Assembly (NCBI GenBank): GCA_028753945.1
Contig: JAPNXP010000003.1
Location: 6,448,001-6,512,000, forward strand
Source of the DNA: Hexactinellida sp. DTS-2022
Lineage: Eukaryota; Porifera; Hexactinellida
Length of the DNA stretch: 64,000 nt
Reading direction: 5' to 3'
Shown here one piece after another: positions 34,480-44,715 of the stretch (the stretch's first letter is position 1; every line of letters starts with the position of its first letter). The notes beneath the pieces were generated by a model. It was given only the letters and a program-made list of their open reading frames with translations. It was not told the origin of the DNA and searched no databases. A program made the position numbers and the translations under genes.

Positions 34480-35063
34480 CTACCCACAAAGAGTACAAAC
34501 AGTACAGTAGATACTTAGCCTATTATGATATTATCCGCGGTGTTAATACAGTAGATACCGGGTATAAGCACACCGGTTATAAGAACATATCGGATACTAG
34601 AACACTATGTTGGAAAACGGTCGCCATATACCCTATATATTACCCATAGACGGCAGGGCTTTTGGTCTAAAGAATTTATAGACGGTCTACAAATTTTAGC
34701 TTAGTTTGTATGGTCTTATATAGACCGTCTATAAATAGACGGTCTACATATAAGGATGCTCTTTTGAAACAGGGTTTTTTGCAGTTATTTTTATAATCAT
34801 CCAATTGTCTCCGATTCGCTCACATTCAACTAATACAGTGTCCAAAATTGTCCCGGATTTTTGTCAAAATTTTGAGAAATGTCCAGGTTTCGGCCAAAAA
34901 TCCTCTGGTCACCCTAATACTGTATAGCTAGCTATACTTACTACAGTAGCTATGCAAATACACTAGACTTTCTCTTGCTATTTACTAGCTATACTACTAT
35001 GGCTATAGCAGATATCAGAATACCTACAGTAGTGTTTCATTCAACAGAGCACAATACAATATG
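34480..35063. repeat. Spacer between WH1-CRIB gene and QNG1
   Basis: A partial family A element lies at ~34549-34640 and a family G element at ~34645-34755. The remainder is simple AT-rich sequence. No gene is seen. Confidence 0.6.
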
Positions 35064-36095
35064 CTAATAGAAAGTGGTCACGGTCCTATGGTGCGGCAGG
35101 CTGAGCTCCACAGTCTCCCTCTTGCTATATCGCCACAGGAAGTAATCAAGACTCACACAGCTCAGTTCCCATCCGTTCCTACGCGCCCCCTCCCGCCCCT
35201 CCTCCCCCAGACGCCGCATAACTAGTGCCAGCAGCGTATCCACGCACCGGACAGCTACCCCTCTCAGTTCCTGCTCCATGCGACCGTCCCTCTCCAGCTG
35301 TCCCCCCGCCCCCAGGACCCCCTCCAGCTCAGGGGAGTACCTGAGTGCCCCCAGACTCTGTAACACCTGTGGGACCCTGTAGTCCGGGAACATGGTCAGG
35401 TCCCCGAGGTCGCTGAACCGCCCGGGCCCCGCCCCCCCGAAGTGGTGCCATAGGTCCGCCACCAGGATCTGTGCGCGCTTGTAGAAGCAGACGCCCCGTC
35501 CGGGCTCGTGAGCAGAGGGGGCCTCGTCTCGGAAGGAGGGGAACCTCTCCAACACCTCTGTCACCAGTCTCTGTCCGGACCCCTCGCACCCTAGCACCAG
35601 GGGGAGCACGGAGCCCCCTGTCCCACAGAGCCCCGCCCCCACCTCTCCCAGGATCCTAGCCCGCTCCTTGCACAGCGGTATGTCCCCCTCCTCTCCCCTG
35701 AGCAGCCCCCTTAGCTCCTCCTCCGAGACACGCGCGTAGAAAGAGGGGGTACACAGAGGGACCCCCCGTCCCACGGCCCGCGCCACCGCCGCGCAGAAGG
35801 CCCGGTACCCCGTGTAGTCCCGGTCCCGGTACCGCACCCGGTACACGCCCCCCGGCACCCAGAAGCAGAAGTTGAGCGCCGACACGAGGAACACCCAATC
35901 GGCCCGCTCCCCCTCACTGCCCCGGGGGTCCAGGTCGGGAGAGGGGGACTCGCTGTCCCCATACGAGAGGGACAGTAGCTGGGAGGAGAGCAGCGCCGCG
36001 GTCCTCTCTAGTCCGACCGGGTCGAGCGTGACGTGCTCAGCGCGGGAGGTTATGAACTCAGCGGACTCCCGGACCCTAGCGGACGGGGAGGACAT
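35064..36095 (-). CDS. QNG1: Queuosine 5'-phosphate N-glycosylase / queuosine salvage protein
   Basis: Intronless, 343 aa, the usual length for the DUF2419/C9orf64 family. The enzyme releases queuine from queuosine (5'-phosphate) so that the micronutrient can be reinserted into tRNA. Family features seen: RESAEFITSRAEHVTL near the N-terminus, ADWVFLVSALNFCFW, and YRAFCAAVARA. Also seen are SDLGDLTMFPDYRVPQVL, containing the catalytic Asp region of the family, and RCVDTLLALVMRRLG. The frame is open upstream to 36158, but the ATG at 36095 gives the family-like start (MSSPSARVRESAEF). The extra upstream codons are Gly/Pro-rich next to a poly-C tract and are unlikely to be used. The gene is 180 bp downstream of the ITIH-like stop codon on the same strand. 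Confidence 0.92.
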   Translation of the reverse strand: MSSPSARVRESAEFITSRAEHVTLDPVGLERTAALLSSQLLSLSYGDSESPSPDLDPRGSEGERADWVFLVSALNFCFWVPGGVYRVRYRDRDYTGYRAFCAAVARAVGRGVPLCTPSFYARVSEEELRGLLRGEEGDIPLCKERARILGEVGAGLCGTGGSVLPLVLGCEGSGQRLVTEVLERFPSFRDEAPSAHEPGRGVCFYKRAQILVADLWHHFGGAGPGRFSDLGDLTMFPDYRVPQVLQSLGALRYSPELEGVLGAGGQLERDGRMEQELRGVAVRCVDTLLALVMRRLGEEGREGARRNGWELSCVSLDYFLWRYSKRETVELSLPHHRTVTTFY

Positions 36096-36275
36096 GCTAC
36101 CAGGGGTTATAAGGGGCGTAGGGGTGCACTTGCCCCCCCCCCCCCCCTGCTCATTCAAATGCCCCCCCTAGTCATATAGCTACTCACTCACTCATAACAG
36201 TTAATTCAGATATACAAACAGTACAGATCCTATAGCTAGCCTATATGCTAGCTCTTATAGCTAGCTCTTATATAG

Positions 36276-39200
36276 CTAGCTCTTATATAGCTTGATGGCA
36301 CATGCTCCGTTAAGAGAAACACAGCTGGCGGGCGGGGGCCCGGTTGCGCCTATCTTCTCGCACCGCCTCGGATTGGCCAGTATCCTCCCCAGCTGTTTTC
36401 TAGAGAGGACCTCTCTCCTGGCCACGCAGCTGGCCGTCCCCCTCCGGACCCTCAGGAAGCAGGGCCCCCGGTACCCAGGTCCGCAGGGGACCCTCCTTGG
36501 GTTCCTCCCGCCCCCGGACCCGAGACAGGCCCCGCAGCGGATCTGCAGATACCCAGAGGTACCACGGGTACACAGGGTCAGATTCTTCCACTCTCCGCAG
36601 TCTAGGGATAGTAGATACAATAACAACACACTCTATAGTACACAGTATAGAAAATAAAATAATAATAAATTTCAGGGTTGTATCAACTCATTTTGAGTTG
36701 GCAAAACACTCATTTTTTGTCTACCAACTCATTCAAGAAAATGAGTTGATACAACCCTGTTAATTTATTTAATTTATTAGAAATGCTAGATATCTACCTG
36801 GCTGAATAGCCGTTGTTGTAGCTATTGGTGTTGTTGTTGGTGGTTTTGTTGTTGTTGTTGGTGTTGTTGTTGTTGTTGTTGGTGTTGTTGTTGTTGTTGT
36901 TGGTGTTGTTGTTGTTGTTGTTGGTGTTGTTGTTGTTGGTGTTGGTGGTGGTGGTGTTGGTATTGTTATTGGTGTTGTTGTTGTCTTTGGCCGTGTGGTC
37001 CTGCGGCTTTGAGTGAGTAAGACCTGGGTCCTTAGGAAAGCTGGGGCGACTACACCAGGGGATCCAGGAGAAATAGGAGAGATGGCTCTGTAGTAGCTCA
37101 AGGTATCACCGTCGGTCTCCGTATCGGTGGTCTCGGAGGCGGGGTTCAGCTTGATGTTGTCGGGCCCCTTGTCCCCTGTCCCTGTCCCCTGGTCCCCGCA
37201 GGCCTGTGGCGCGCATGCGCAGGAGGAGGGGCAGTCGCACCCGGGGGCCTCCAGAGGGGACACCAGGAGAGAGGTCAGGTCTGTCACGAAGCGGAACCTA
37301 AGCGCGTGCGAGAGTACCCTAGCTCTCAGCTGGTCGGCCAGCTGTGAGGCGGGGGCGGCGCTGAGCGCCTCTATGCCCTGTCGGATCAGCTGATACGCGT
37401 GCAGCTGTCCCTCCAGACAGGTCCGGTCCTCCAGAGAGGAGACACGGGTCTCGATCTCTCCGCTGTACCGGTACTCGCCCCCGGCGGACACCGCCAGCAC
37501 CTGGAAGGCGAGGGGCCCGGGGCCGGGGCCGGGGGCTGTCAGCTCGCCGGACACCAGGAGCTCGTCTCCGCGGTAGTACGCCGGGAAGGAGGTGACGGAC
37601 AGGTTCCTAACGGCTCCGTCCGGGAATGAGAAGCGTATGTCGGACAGGAGGGGACACAGGACGGTCCGTAGGAAGTCCACCAGCTGAGACTCGGCGTCCC
37701 GGCCCTCGTATATGCGCTGCGCCCGCCCCCCCGACCCGTAGGCGAGGGCCCGCATTAGCTGGTGGTCCGCGTGCTGTCCGAAGCTGAGGCAGTTCAGAGA
37801 GACAGCAGAGCCTAGCAAGAATAGTGGTTATAAGGCAGGGGGTTATACAGCCATTTGTAAATGCGCTCCTAATCCTGGTCTGATCCAATTTCATACGCGT
37901 AAATCACAAATTAATGTTGCGGTATAGGAGAGGATTGCAAATTTTCGCGCTTCTAAATTAAAATTTACCAAAAAATCATACTCCAAAAGGAGCGTCTCGC
38001 GCTAATTCTTAAAATTTATTTATTAAAACCCTTGTAAGCCCCTCCTATACGATATTCGTTGAAAATTCGCTAATTCGACCAAATTTATTTTCCCTTTGAG
38101 TGTTCGAATCAACAGATGTTGTCTGTAGTTATAATCCCATAGTGTGTGTATGTGTGTGTATGTGCCAGTAGCTTACTTGTGCAGGCTGTCCTGACGTTGT
38201 TGGCTATGGCGAGGAGGTGTGTCTCCCCCGCAGTGGCCTGTCCGTCCGAGAGGAGGGTCACCTGGGAGACACAACTAGTGTCCGACCCGCAGAGCTGTCC
38301 CACAGCTGTGAGCGCCGCGGCGTTAATGTTAGTGGACCCCCCGGCAGAGAGGGCGGTAACGAACGCTTCTCCTCTCTCCCGCCACTCTCCTAAAGACACA
38401 ACGTTACTAACACATTAACTGCTAGCTAGCTGGCTATAGCGGATAGACTACTTAATATTAATATACAGATGACTGTGGGCAATATGCAATATAAGAACAT
38501 CGTCGGGAACTGCATATAATGTTCTTATAACCTGCATGGATTATATAGGGTATATGGCAACCGTTTTCCACTATAATGTTCTTACATCCGGCATCTACTG
38601 TATACGGATTCTTAATAAACAGATTTTTTCATTTTCAGTTAGTTGCCCATCTGTATATTAAGTATCTAGCTAGCCATATGCTACTCACCCACTGACACAG
38701 GTTCGGGTTGGAACGAGGTCACGGAGCTGTGGAAAGCTATAACATTGAAGTAGTCTGTCTCCTTAAGACTCCTGAGCAGATAGAGAGCCGCTTGTTTGGC
38801 CTGTCGCATCTTCTGTCCACGCATGGACCCCGACTGGTCGATAACGAATATGAATCTCTGACAGAGGCACTGCAGCCCAAAGCTGGGAGAGAAGAACTGG
38901 ACGAAGTACCCCCCCGCCTGCGACCCCTCCCCCACCCCCCCTGGGACCGGAAGGGGCCTGTATGAGGTCTCTAGGTCCACAGAGACCCCCCTCTCACAGT
39001 CCGCATTCCTCTGCTCCTCTAGCGTAGGCCGGAAGGTACACACGGCAAGCTCCGGCTCTACGTATATGTTCCCATCGCTGCTGTACACACTCTCAGGGAC
39101 CAGACTGTCCAACAGGGTAACCTACAGAATATACCGGGTGTAAGCGCGCTTTTGGGACACTAAAATACAGTGGATGCCGGTTATAAGAACATAGTCGGGA

Positions 39201-40276
39201 ACTCCATATAGTGTTCTTATGATGGGCCAAGGCCATGGATGGGCATAATTATATAGGGTATATGGAAACCGTTTTCCAGTAGAATGTTCATATAACCGAC
39301 ATGTTCTTATATCCGGTATCTGCTGTATATTGGATATGGATATAGTGATAATTTGGCCAAAGTCCCATGTCCCACCATTATCACACTACCCATTATACCC
39401 TATACAAGCTGTCAGTATTACTAATTAGCACTGACCCTTGCTATGAGGTACGGTACGGGCTGTGTGGGCTGTATGCTGATGGTGTGTCTGACTACGCCGA
39501 GTCGCATGATCAGCAGCTGCTGGTACTCCACTGAGAAGGCGGCCCGCGCCCCGGGGCCCGCGGAGAGACACACTCGGAACTTGTCCATTCCCCTACACAC
39601 ACGGGTAGATATAGTTAGTATCCATGGTATGGAATGTATTAGATAACAGACATAGTTGAAACCCCTGTTTTTTCTAAACATTTCTTTTCAGAAAAAAAAT
39701 AGTAAGAAAAAAACGGGTGAAAATACTAGTAAATTTGGCATTTCTTACAAAAGATTGTATCACTAATAATTATAATAAATTGGTTTCGACTGTATCTATC
39801 AACACTCAATTCTCGGTTGCACTTGCAATAGACTAAGAGCTATGCTGAATAAGAACTTACAAGTAAGATTACTGGAATACAGTTATCAAATAGCTAATGA
39901 CGGTTCCTAGGAACATAACAAACCTGGACTCCACGAGCCCGCTGGTAACGCCTGTCCTAACATTCTCTTCGTGGGTCCGTCGGGCCGCCTCTTTCTCCCG
40001 CACCACCCCGGCGTACTTGCGGCCCCCCACCTCCAGACAGAGGCCGGACATAAACGCCTCCTTTGGCAGCTGAACCGAGAAACACATTTCCTGAGAGGAG
40101 TTAGCTGTGTTCACTATCTCCGAGTAGACACGCGTGCATGCGAACCTCCGCCTTATTGTGCTGGTCACATTATACACGTCTATGACGTAAGGGGGGGCCA
40201 CACAAGGGTAGTCATTGGGAGCAAAGGGAGCGACTAGTGCTATGCAAACTAAACAGAGTACAAATAGTAGTTGCAT
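36276..40276 (-). CDS. Secreted VIT-VWA protein, inter-alpha-trypsin inhibitor heavy chain-like
   Basis: Exons: 40276-39924, 39592-39436, 39121-38689, 38389-38177, 37811-36798, 36601-36276, giving 831 aa in closed phase. Residues 1-16 are a signal peptide. A VIT domain (~20-165) shows F.C.RVYSEIVNTANSSQEMCF. A VWA domain (~259-430) has all MIDAS elements: DQSGS at 265-269, the Thr of STNINAA, and SDG. The following segment GSGGRAQRIYEGRDAESQL...PLLSDIRFSFPD matches ITIH chains closely. The ITIH C-terminal domain and its DPHF cleavage motif are absent. In their place are a Thr-rich (T6P)n stalk (~730-790) and an ~108-residue tail with 11 cysteines. In vertebrates ITIH chains bind hyaluronan. 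Here extracellular matrix adhesion is inferred only. The gene shares a 78-bp start-to-start interval with STRAP. Confidence 0.88.
36838..36965 (-). repeat. ACA/ACC coding microsatellite (Thr stalk)
   Basis: On the plus strand this is TTGTTG/GGTGTTG repeats. In the ITIH-like frame it encodes TTTTTTP blocks, a probable O-glycosylated, length-variable stalk. Confidence 0.85.
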
Positions 40277-40354
40277 AGCTGGAAATGATATTTCTAAGAC
40301 GTTATTGTATTTATACTGCGTTCCATACAGGCTAATAGGTTGTTAGGTTATATT
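40277..40354. promoter_or_regulatory. Bidirectional start region, ITIH-like / STRAP
   Basis: Only 78 bp separate the two divergent ATGs. Both transcripts must start within this interval or overlap. No TATA-box is evident. Confidence 0.6.
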
Positions 40355-43300
40355 ATGGCTACAGCGACACCACTAATCTGCAAGGGCCACGCGGCGGGAG
40401 TGACAGACATCTCCTTTTCGGGAGTCACGGCGGACGGCAGTTTCTTTGCTACGGCTAGCAGAGGTGAGTCAATAGGAACCAACTTATGTATAGTTCTGTT
40501 CATTCTACGAATACTCAGTTCATAACAGGTGATGACATAATATTAGTGTATAACTCGGTTAATTAAGACGTACCACCTTGAGAAACGTACGTACTAACCG
40601 ATGTACGTATTATCCGTATGCATAATCCATCGGTAGAAATACTGACTTGTACATGATACGAATACGATGTATTACAAGACTCTAACATAACGATAAGATT
40701 AAAGGTATTTTAGTTGTCACATAATGACTTATAATCAAAAATTCAAAATACTATCTGAGTATACTGCTGATCGTTTTCTAGAGTACGTACTAACAGAAAT
40801 AAATGAACACATTTACTTTTGGGAATAAGAATTGGTACGTCTTAATTAACCGAATTATGTATAATGGATCAGATAGGAAGTAAAATCGGTGATTTTAGAA
40901 CATTACGTATTATCCGAAGTACGTACTAAGAGTTCCACTGTAGTTGCAATCAATTAGGAACTGATTGTCTAGTTCTGTTCGCTTCTACGAATACTCAGTT
41001 CGTAACAAGGCATAATATATACGACTCGATTAATATTAGTTGCAATCAATTCGGAACTAAACTGTACTACTGTATTTGGTAAACATGCAATAAATGAGGA
41101 ATGTTGCAATATCTTGATAAGTGGACATAATTACAACAAACTGCATTAGTTAAGATCCGAAACAATAAATAAGGGAATTGCTTAGAAAGTGTTACAGAAT
41201 TTTGCAATGAAAGATGATGCGCGCTTGCGAAACAAGGGATTTGTTATTATTCCGAGTTATGCAATTTAACAGGAACGAAACTGAATTCAGCATTCGATAA
41301 TACCCCTGGATATCTGATCAGAATTAAGGCAGTGAAATTAGCTATTCTCCGTACCTCCAATATTTAAGCAAACTGGGGGTGGAATGGACAGTGTGAAAAT
41401 TAATAAATATGGAATTCAACAAGGAACTGAACAAGGAACTTAACAAGGAACCTAATAAGGGGCCAAATAAAGGACCTAATATGGACCCTAATAAGGAACC
41501 TAATATGGACCCTAATAAGCAAGTTAACAAGGCACCGAACAAAGAACCTAATAAGGAAGCTAATATGGAACTAACGCCCGAGCAGGAGCGCAGACTCTCC
41601 CAGCTTGAGAACTCCCCCCTCAGCTTGTCTCTACAGAGTTTCAACTCAGAAGTAGAGAGCCTCCCTGCCCTGGGCGAGAGGGGGGTGGCGCGTCTCGAGA
41701 ACACGCGTCGCCTCGCGGTGCACGCTAAGAACAACAAGGAGTGCTACTACCGCGGGAAGGCGGAGCTACAGGGGCTGTCGCAGGAGATAGATAGGATGCG
41801 GGCTGACAAAGAGGAGCTGATGCTAGAGAAGGGGGCCCTGGAGGCGGAAATATCGCGCTACTGGGCACTCACGCAGCCGCTACTCGCCCCACCCCGTTAC
41901 TACTAATACCAATACTAACTACACACACTACTATATTATCTAGCTAGCTAGCCTGCTAATAGTTGCCATGCTTTAGCCATTCTGTACATGCTGTGTGCAT
42001 TTTATTAAACACACACACGCGTACTATACTATACTATACAAACTATTATATTAAACACACGCGTACTATACTATTATACAACTAGCTAGCTAATAGCTGC
42101 CATGCTGTGTGTATTATGCTAACTCCTTAGATAGGACTGCAATGCTGAGACGGGGGGAGACAGGGGACTGGGTGGGGACATTCTCGGGACACAGAGGGGC
42201 CCTCTGGACCTGCGACATAGACCCCAGCGCAACGAGACTCGTCACCGCATCAGCTGACTACACAGCGTGAGTAGTGTAACTACATATAGCTACAATAGCT
42301 ATCGAATATAATAACTCCCGTTATAACGAAGTTAATTAATAGATTTCTCCGCTTAATGGGGTCAAAATATCATAGGATTTATTGGACGGAATTACATTTT
42401 GGCTTAAAATATATTCGGTTAATAGAATTCTCCGCTTAATCGGTTCAAAGTAACCTGATCCCGAGGTGTCTCTATTAAGCGGAGTCAACTGTCCCCCCAG
42501 AGCACTAAATCTATTAATTATCCTCTTATAACGAAGGAATTGACAGATCCCAATCACTTCGTTATAACGAAAGTTGACTGTAGTTAAAGTATATAGACGC
42601 GTTCCTCCTATAACATCCCATAGCATACAATACTATCGAATAGCTAATGTGTGTAGACGGGTGTGGGACTGCGTGAATGGACGGGAGCTGCGGAGACTGG
42701 ACCATGGACAGGTCGTCAGAGGCTCAGTGCTGATACCAGTGAGTCATGCCATCAGCTGGCTGCTATAAATAGAATCTGACCCATAGGAGTCCCATCAGCT
42801 GGTCGCTATAAATAGAATCTGACCCATAGGAGTCCCATCAGCTGGTCGCTATAAATAGAATCTGACCCATAGGAGTCCCATCAGCTGGTCGCTATAAATA
42901 GAATCTGACCCATAGGAGTCCCATCAGCTGGTTGCTATAAATAGAATCTGACCCATAGGAGTCCCATCAGCTGGTGACGCTGGGATACAAGCGGGTGCGC
43001 GTGTGGGACCTGAGACAGAGAGGTGAGTCCCAGAGAGGTGTTATAATATGATTAATCTGCCCCCCCCCACAGAGTGTATCTCTGCGGTTACAACAGAAGG
43101 GGACTTCAGACAGGTGTTGGCCTGCCAGGAAGACTCACAGCTGATATACGCAACTGACAGCTGTGGCATAAGGTAACACTATGTGTGTGGTGTAAGCAGT
43201 TGTTAAGTGGTCAGGTCAAAGATGACCGGCCTAACTAGTGACGTAAGAGTGGCCAGGCTACACAATACTTCTAATGGAATTCCTTTAGTCAAAATCTTTC

Positions 43301-44677
43301 GGGCATTGCAAATAACTGTGTTTGAGTTCCAAATACTAGCATGTATGGTTTCGATGCATATTTTCATTTTAGAAAAGTTTTAGAAAAGTAGTCCTGACCG
43401 CTTCCGCTGGCCCTGTACACTATGTCTATGTGTGTGGCATTCCTATTAACCGGATGTGTCGCTAGGCTGCTGGAGGCGGGTAGCGGTCAGCTGGTGCATA
43501 CGAGACAGCTGTCCGGCCTGAGACGAGTCTCCGCTAGCGAGGACGGCATGCTGCTGCTGGCCACGCACCCAGAGGGGGCAGCGGCCCTATGTGAGGTCAC
43601 TCTGGAGACGATACGCGAGTTCCCACTGACAGGGGACACCCGCCACGCGGCCCTGCACCCGGGGAAGGGGGCCCTGGCCTCCTCCAGAGGGGGAGGGGGC
43701 ATATGCGTTACGGACTTCGACACCAGCGAGACTATCCGTGAGTGCCCATACCTCACAAGGGTTCCATACAGGCGTATGCAACAAGGAGTTATCCAGGAGC
43801 GCGAGACGATCCTTTTGTTGCATGATTTTTGGAAAATTTGAATTTAGGAGCGAGAAAGTTTGGAATCCTCTTCTATGCCGTAACATTAATTTGTGATTTA
43901 GGCGTATGAAAATTGGATCAGACCAGGATTAGGAGCGTATTTACTAATGGCTGTATAATACACTGGTATGCAACATGCCTGGATGCGCGTAATTTGGAAG
44001 GATATTTTCTAAGCGCGCGAAAATCGAGGATGCTCCAAAAAATATCAAACTAAATCTAATAAACCCGTGTATAGCGGCAAATATAATAGTGGTTTGTTAA
44101 AGCGGCCGTTGTATGTTCTTTAGCCACCAGAAAAAGTGAGGTGGTGGCTTAATTAGCCACCATCTAATTTCAATTTGTCGAGCACTCTGGTCTCCACATG
44201 ATATCCCATAGTATAATCAACCTGTGTATAAAGGTAACCTATACATAACATTTTCCCTTGTGTGCCATTATAGCAGGTTCTACTGTATCTATATTATCTA
44301 TACGAGTAATTGAGTATCTACTGTCAGTAGCACCAGTGATCGACAAAATATTTCTTAAGCCACCAAATTTTGCCTCTGGATGCTTACTAAGCGACCAGAA
44401 ATTGTGGATTATCTGACTTTGTGCAGATTATTATTTGTGTGTAACGGTAACCTGTACATAGCATTTGCCCTTGCATGCCGCTATATCTACTATCTACTGT
44501 CAGTATACAGGTGTTACCTACCCCCCTACAGGTACCTACAGAGGACCGGAGGAGGTCTCCTGTCTCCGCTACTCGCCGGACGGAGAGGTCCTGGCGGCCG
44601 GTACCGGCTCACAGGTGTTCCTGTGGCCCCACGCCCCCGGGAAGCGATACGGACTATGGATGGGAGGGGACGCATAA
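40355..44677 (+). CDS. STRAP: STRAP (serine-threonine kinase receptor-associated protein) homologue, WD repeats
   Basis: Exons: 40355-40463, 42131-42266, 42657-42738, 42971-43022, 43073-43172, 43466-43737, 44532-44677, giving 298 aa (human 350). Phases agree throughout. The N-terminus MATATPLICKGHAAGVTDISFSG and exon 2 (RGETGDWVGTFSGHRGALW...SADYTARVWD) match STRAP, including its unusual G-TGDW-GTF-GHKGAVW motif. The end SPDGEVLAAG...KRYGLWMGGD matches KTYGLW. The internal blades are more diverged. STRAP is a seven-bladed WD propeller that works in the SMN complex and TGF-beta signalling. Its intron 1 hosts the ORF at 41409-41906, and intron 3 is a minisatellite of its own acceptor. A family E element interrupts intron 6 (43777-43960). 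Confidence 0.9.
41409..41906 (+). CDS. Nested intronless coiled-coil ORF within STRAP intron 1
   Basis: Encodes 165 aa from ATG to stop, on the same strand as STRAP. Residues 1-55 are an irregular NKE/NKGP/NMDP repeat in the style of tandem hexamers. Residues 60-165 are a charged helical region with leucine heptads (e.g. QGLSQEIDRMRADKEELML) ending RYWALTQPLLAPPRYY. The GC content and absence of stops contrast with the AT-rich intron around it, supporting a real protein. No family was recognised. It could be a retrogene or an independent nested gene. It has no splice signals that would join it to STRAP exon 2 in frame. Confidence 0.6.
   Translation: MEFNKELNKELNKEPNKGPNKGPNMDPNKEPNMDPNKQVNKAPNKEPNKEANMELTPEQERRLSQLENSPLSLSLQSFNSEVESLPALGERGVARLENTRRLAVHAKNNKECYYRGKAELQGLSQEIDRMRADKEELMLEKGALEAEISRYWALTQPLLAPPRYY
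42750..42970 (+). repeat. 43-bp minisatellite of the STRAP exon 4 acceptor
   Basis: CATCAG occurs at 42750, 42793, 42836, 42879, 42922 and 42965, exactly every 43 bp. The last is the true 3' splice site. Each decoy is also followed by CTGG, the first four bases of exon 4. Using a decoy would add a multiple of 43 nt, shifting the frame except at three copies. Confidence 0.93.
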
Positions 44678-44715
44678 CTCATAACTATACACAAACAAAC
44701 ACAAGTTATAATCCG

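Noticed and set aside
36096..36158. Upstream in-frame ATG for QNG1
   Set aside because: It adds a Gly-rich stretch beside a poly-C run. The family normally starts close to the RESA motif, so 36095 is preferred.
36825..37016. Leu/Val-rich plus-strand ORF resembling a membrane protein
   Set aside because: It is the antisense of the Thr-stalk microsatellite.
42750..42970. CRISPR-like regular spacing
   Set aside because: The array is head-to-tail identical units without spacers, in a eukaryotic intron.
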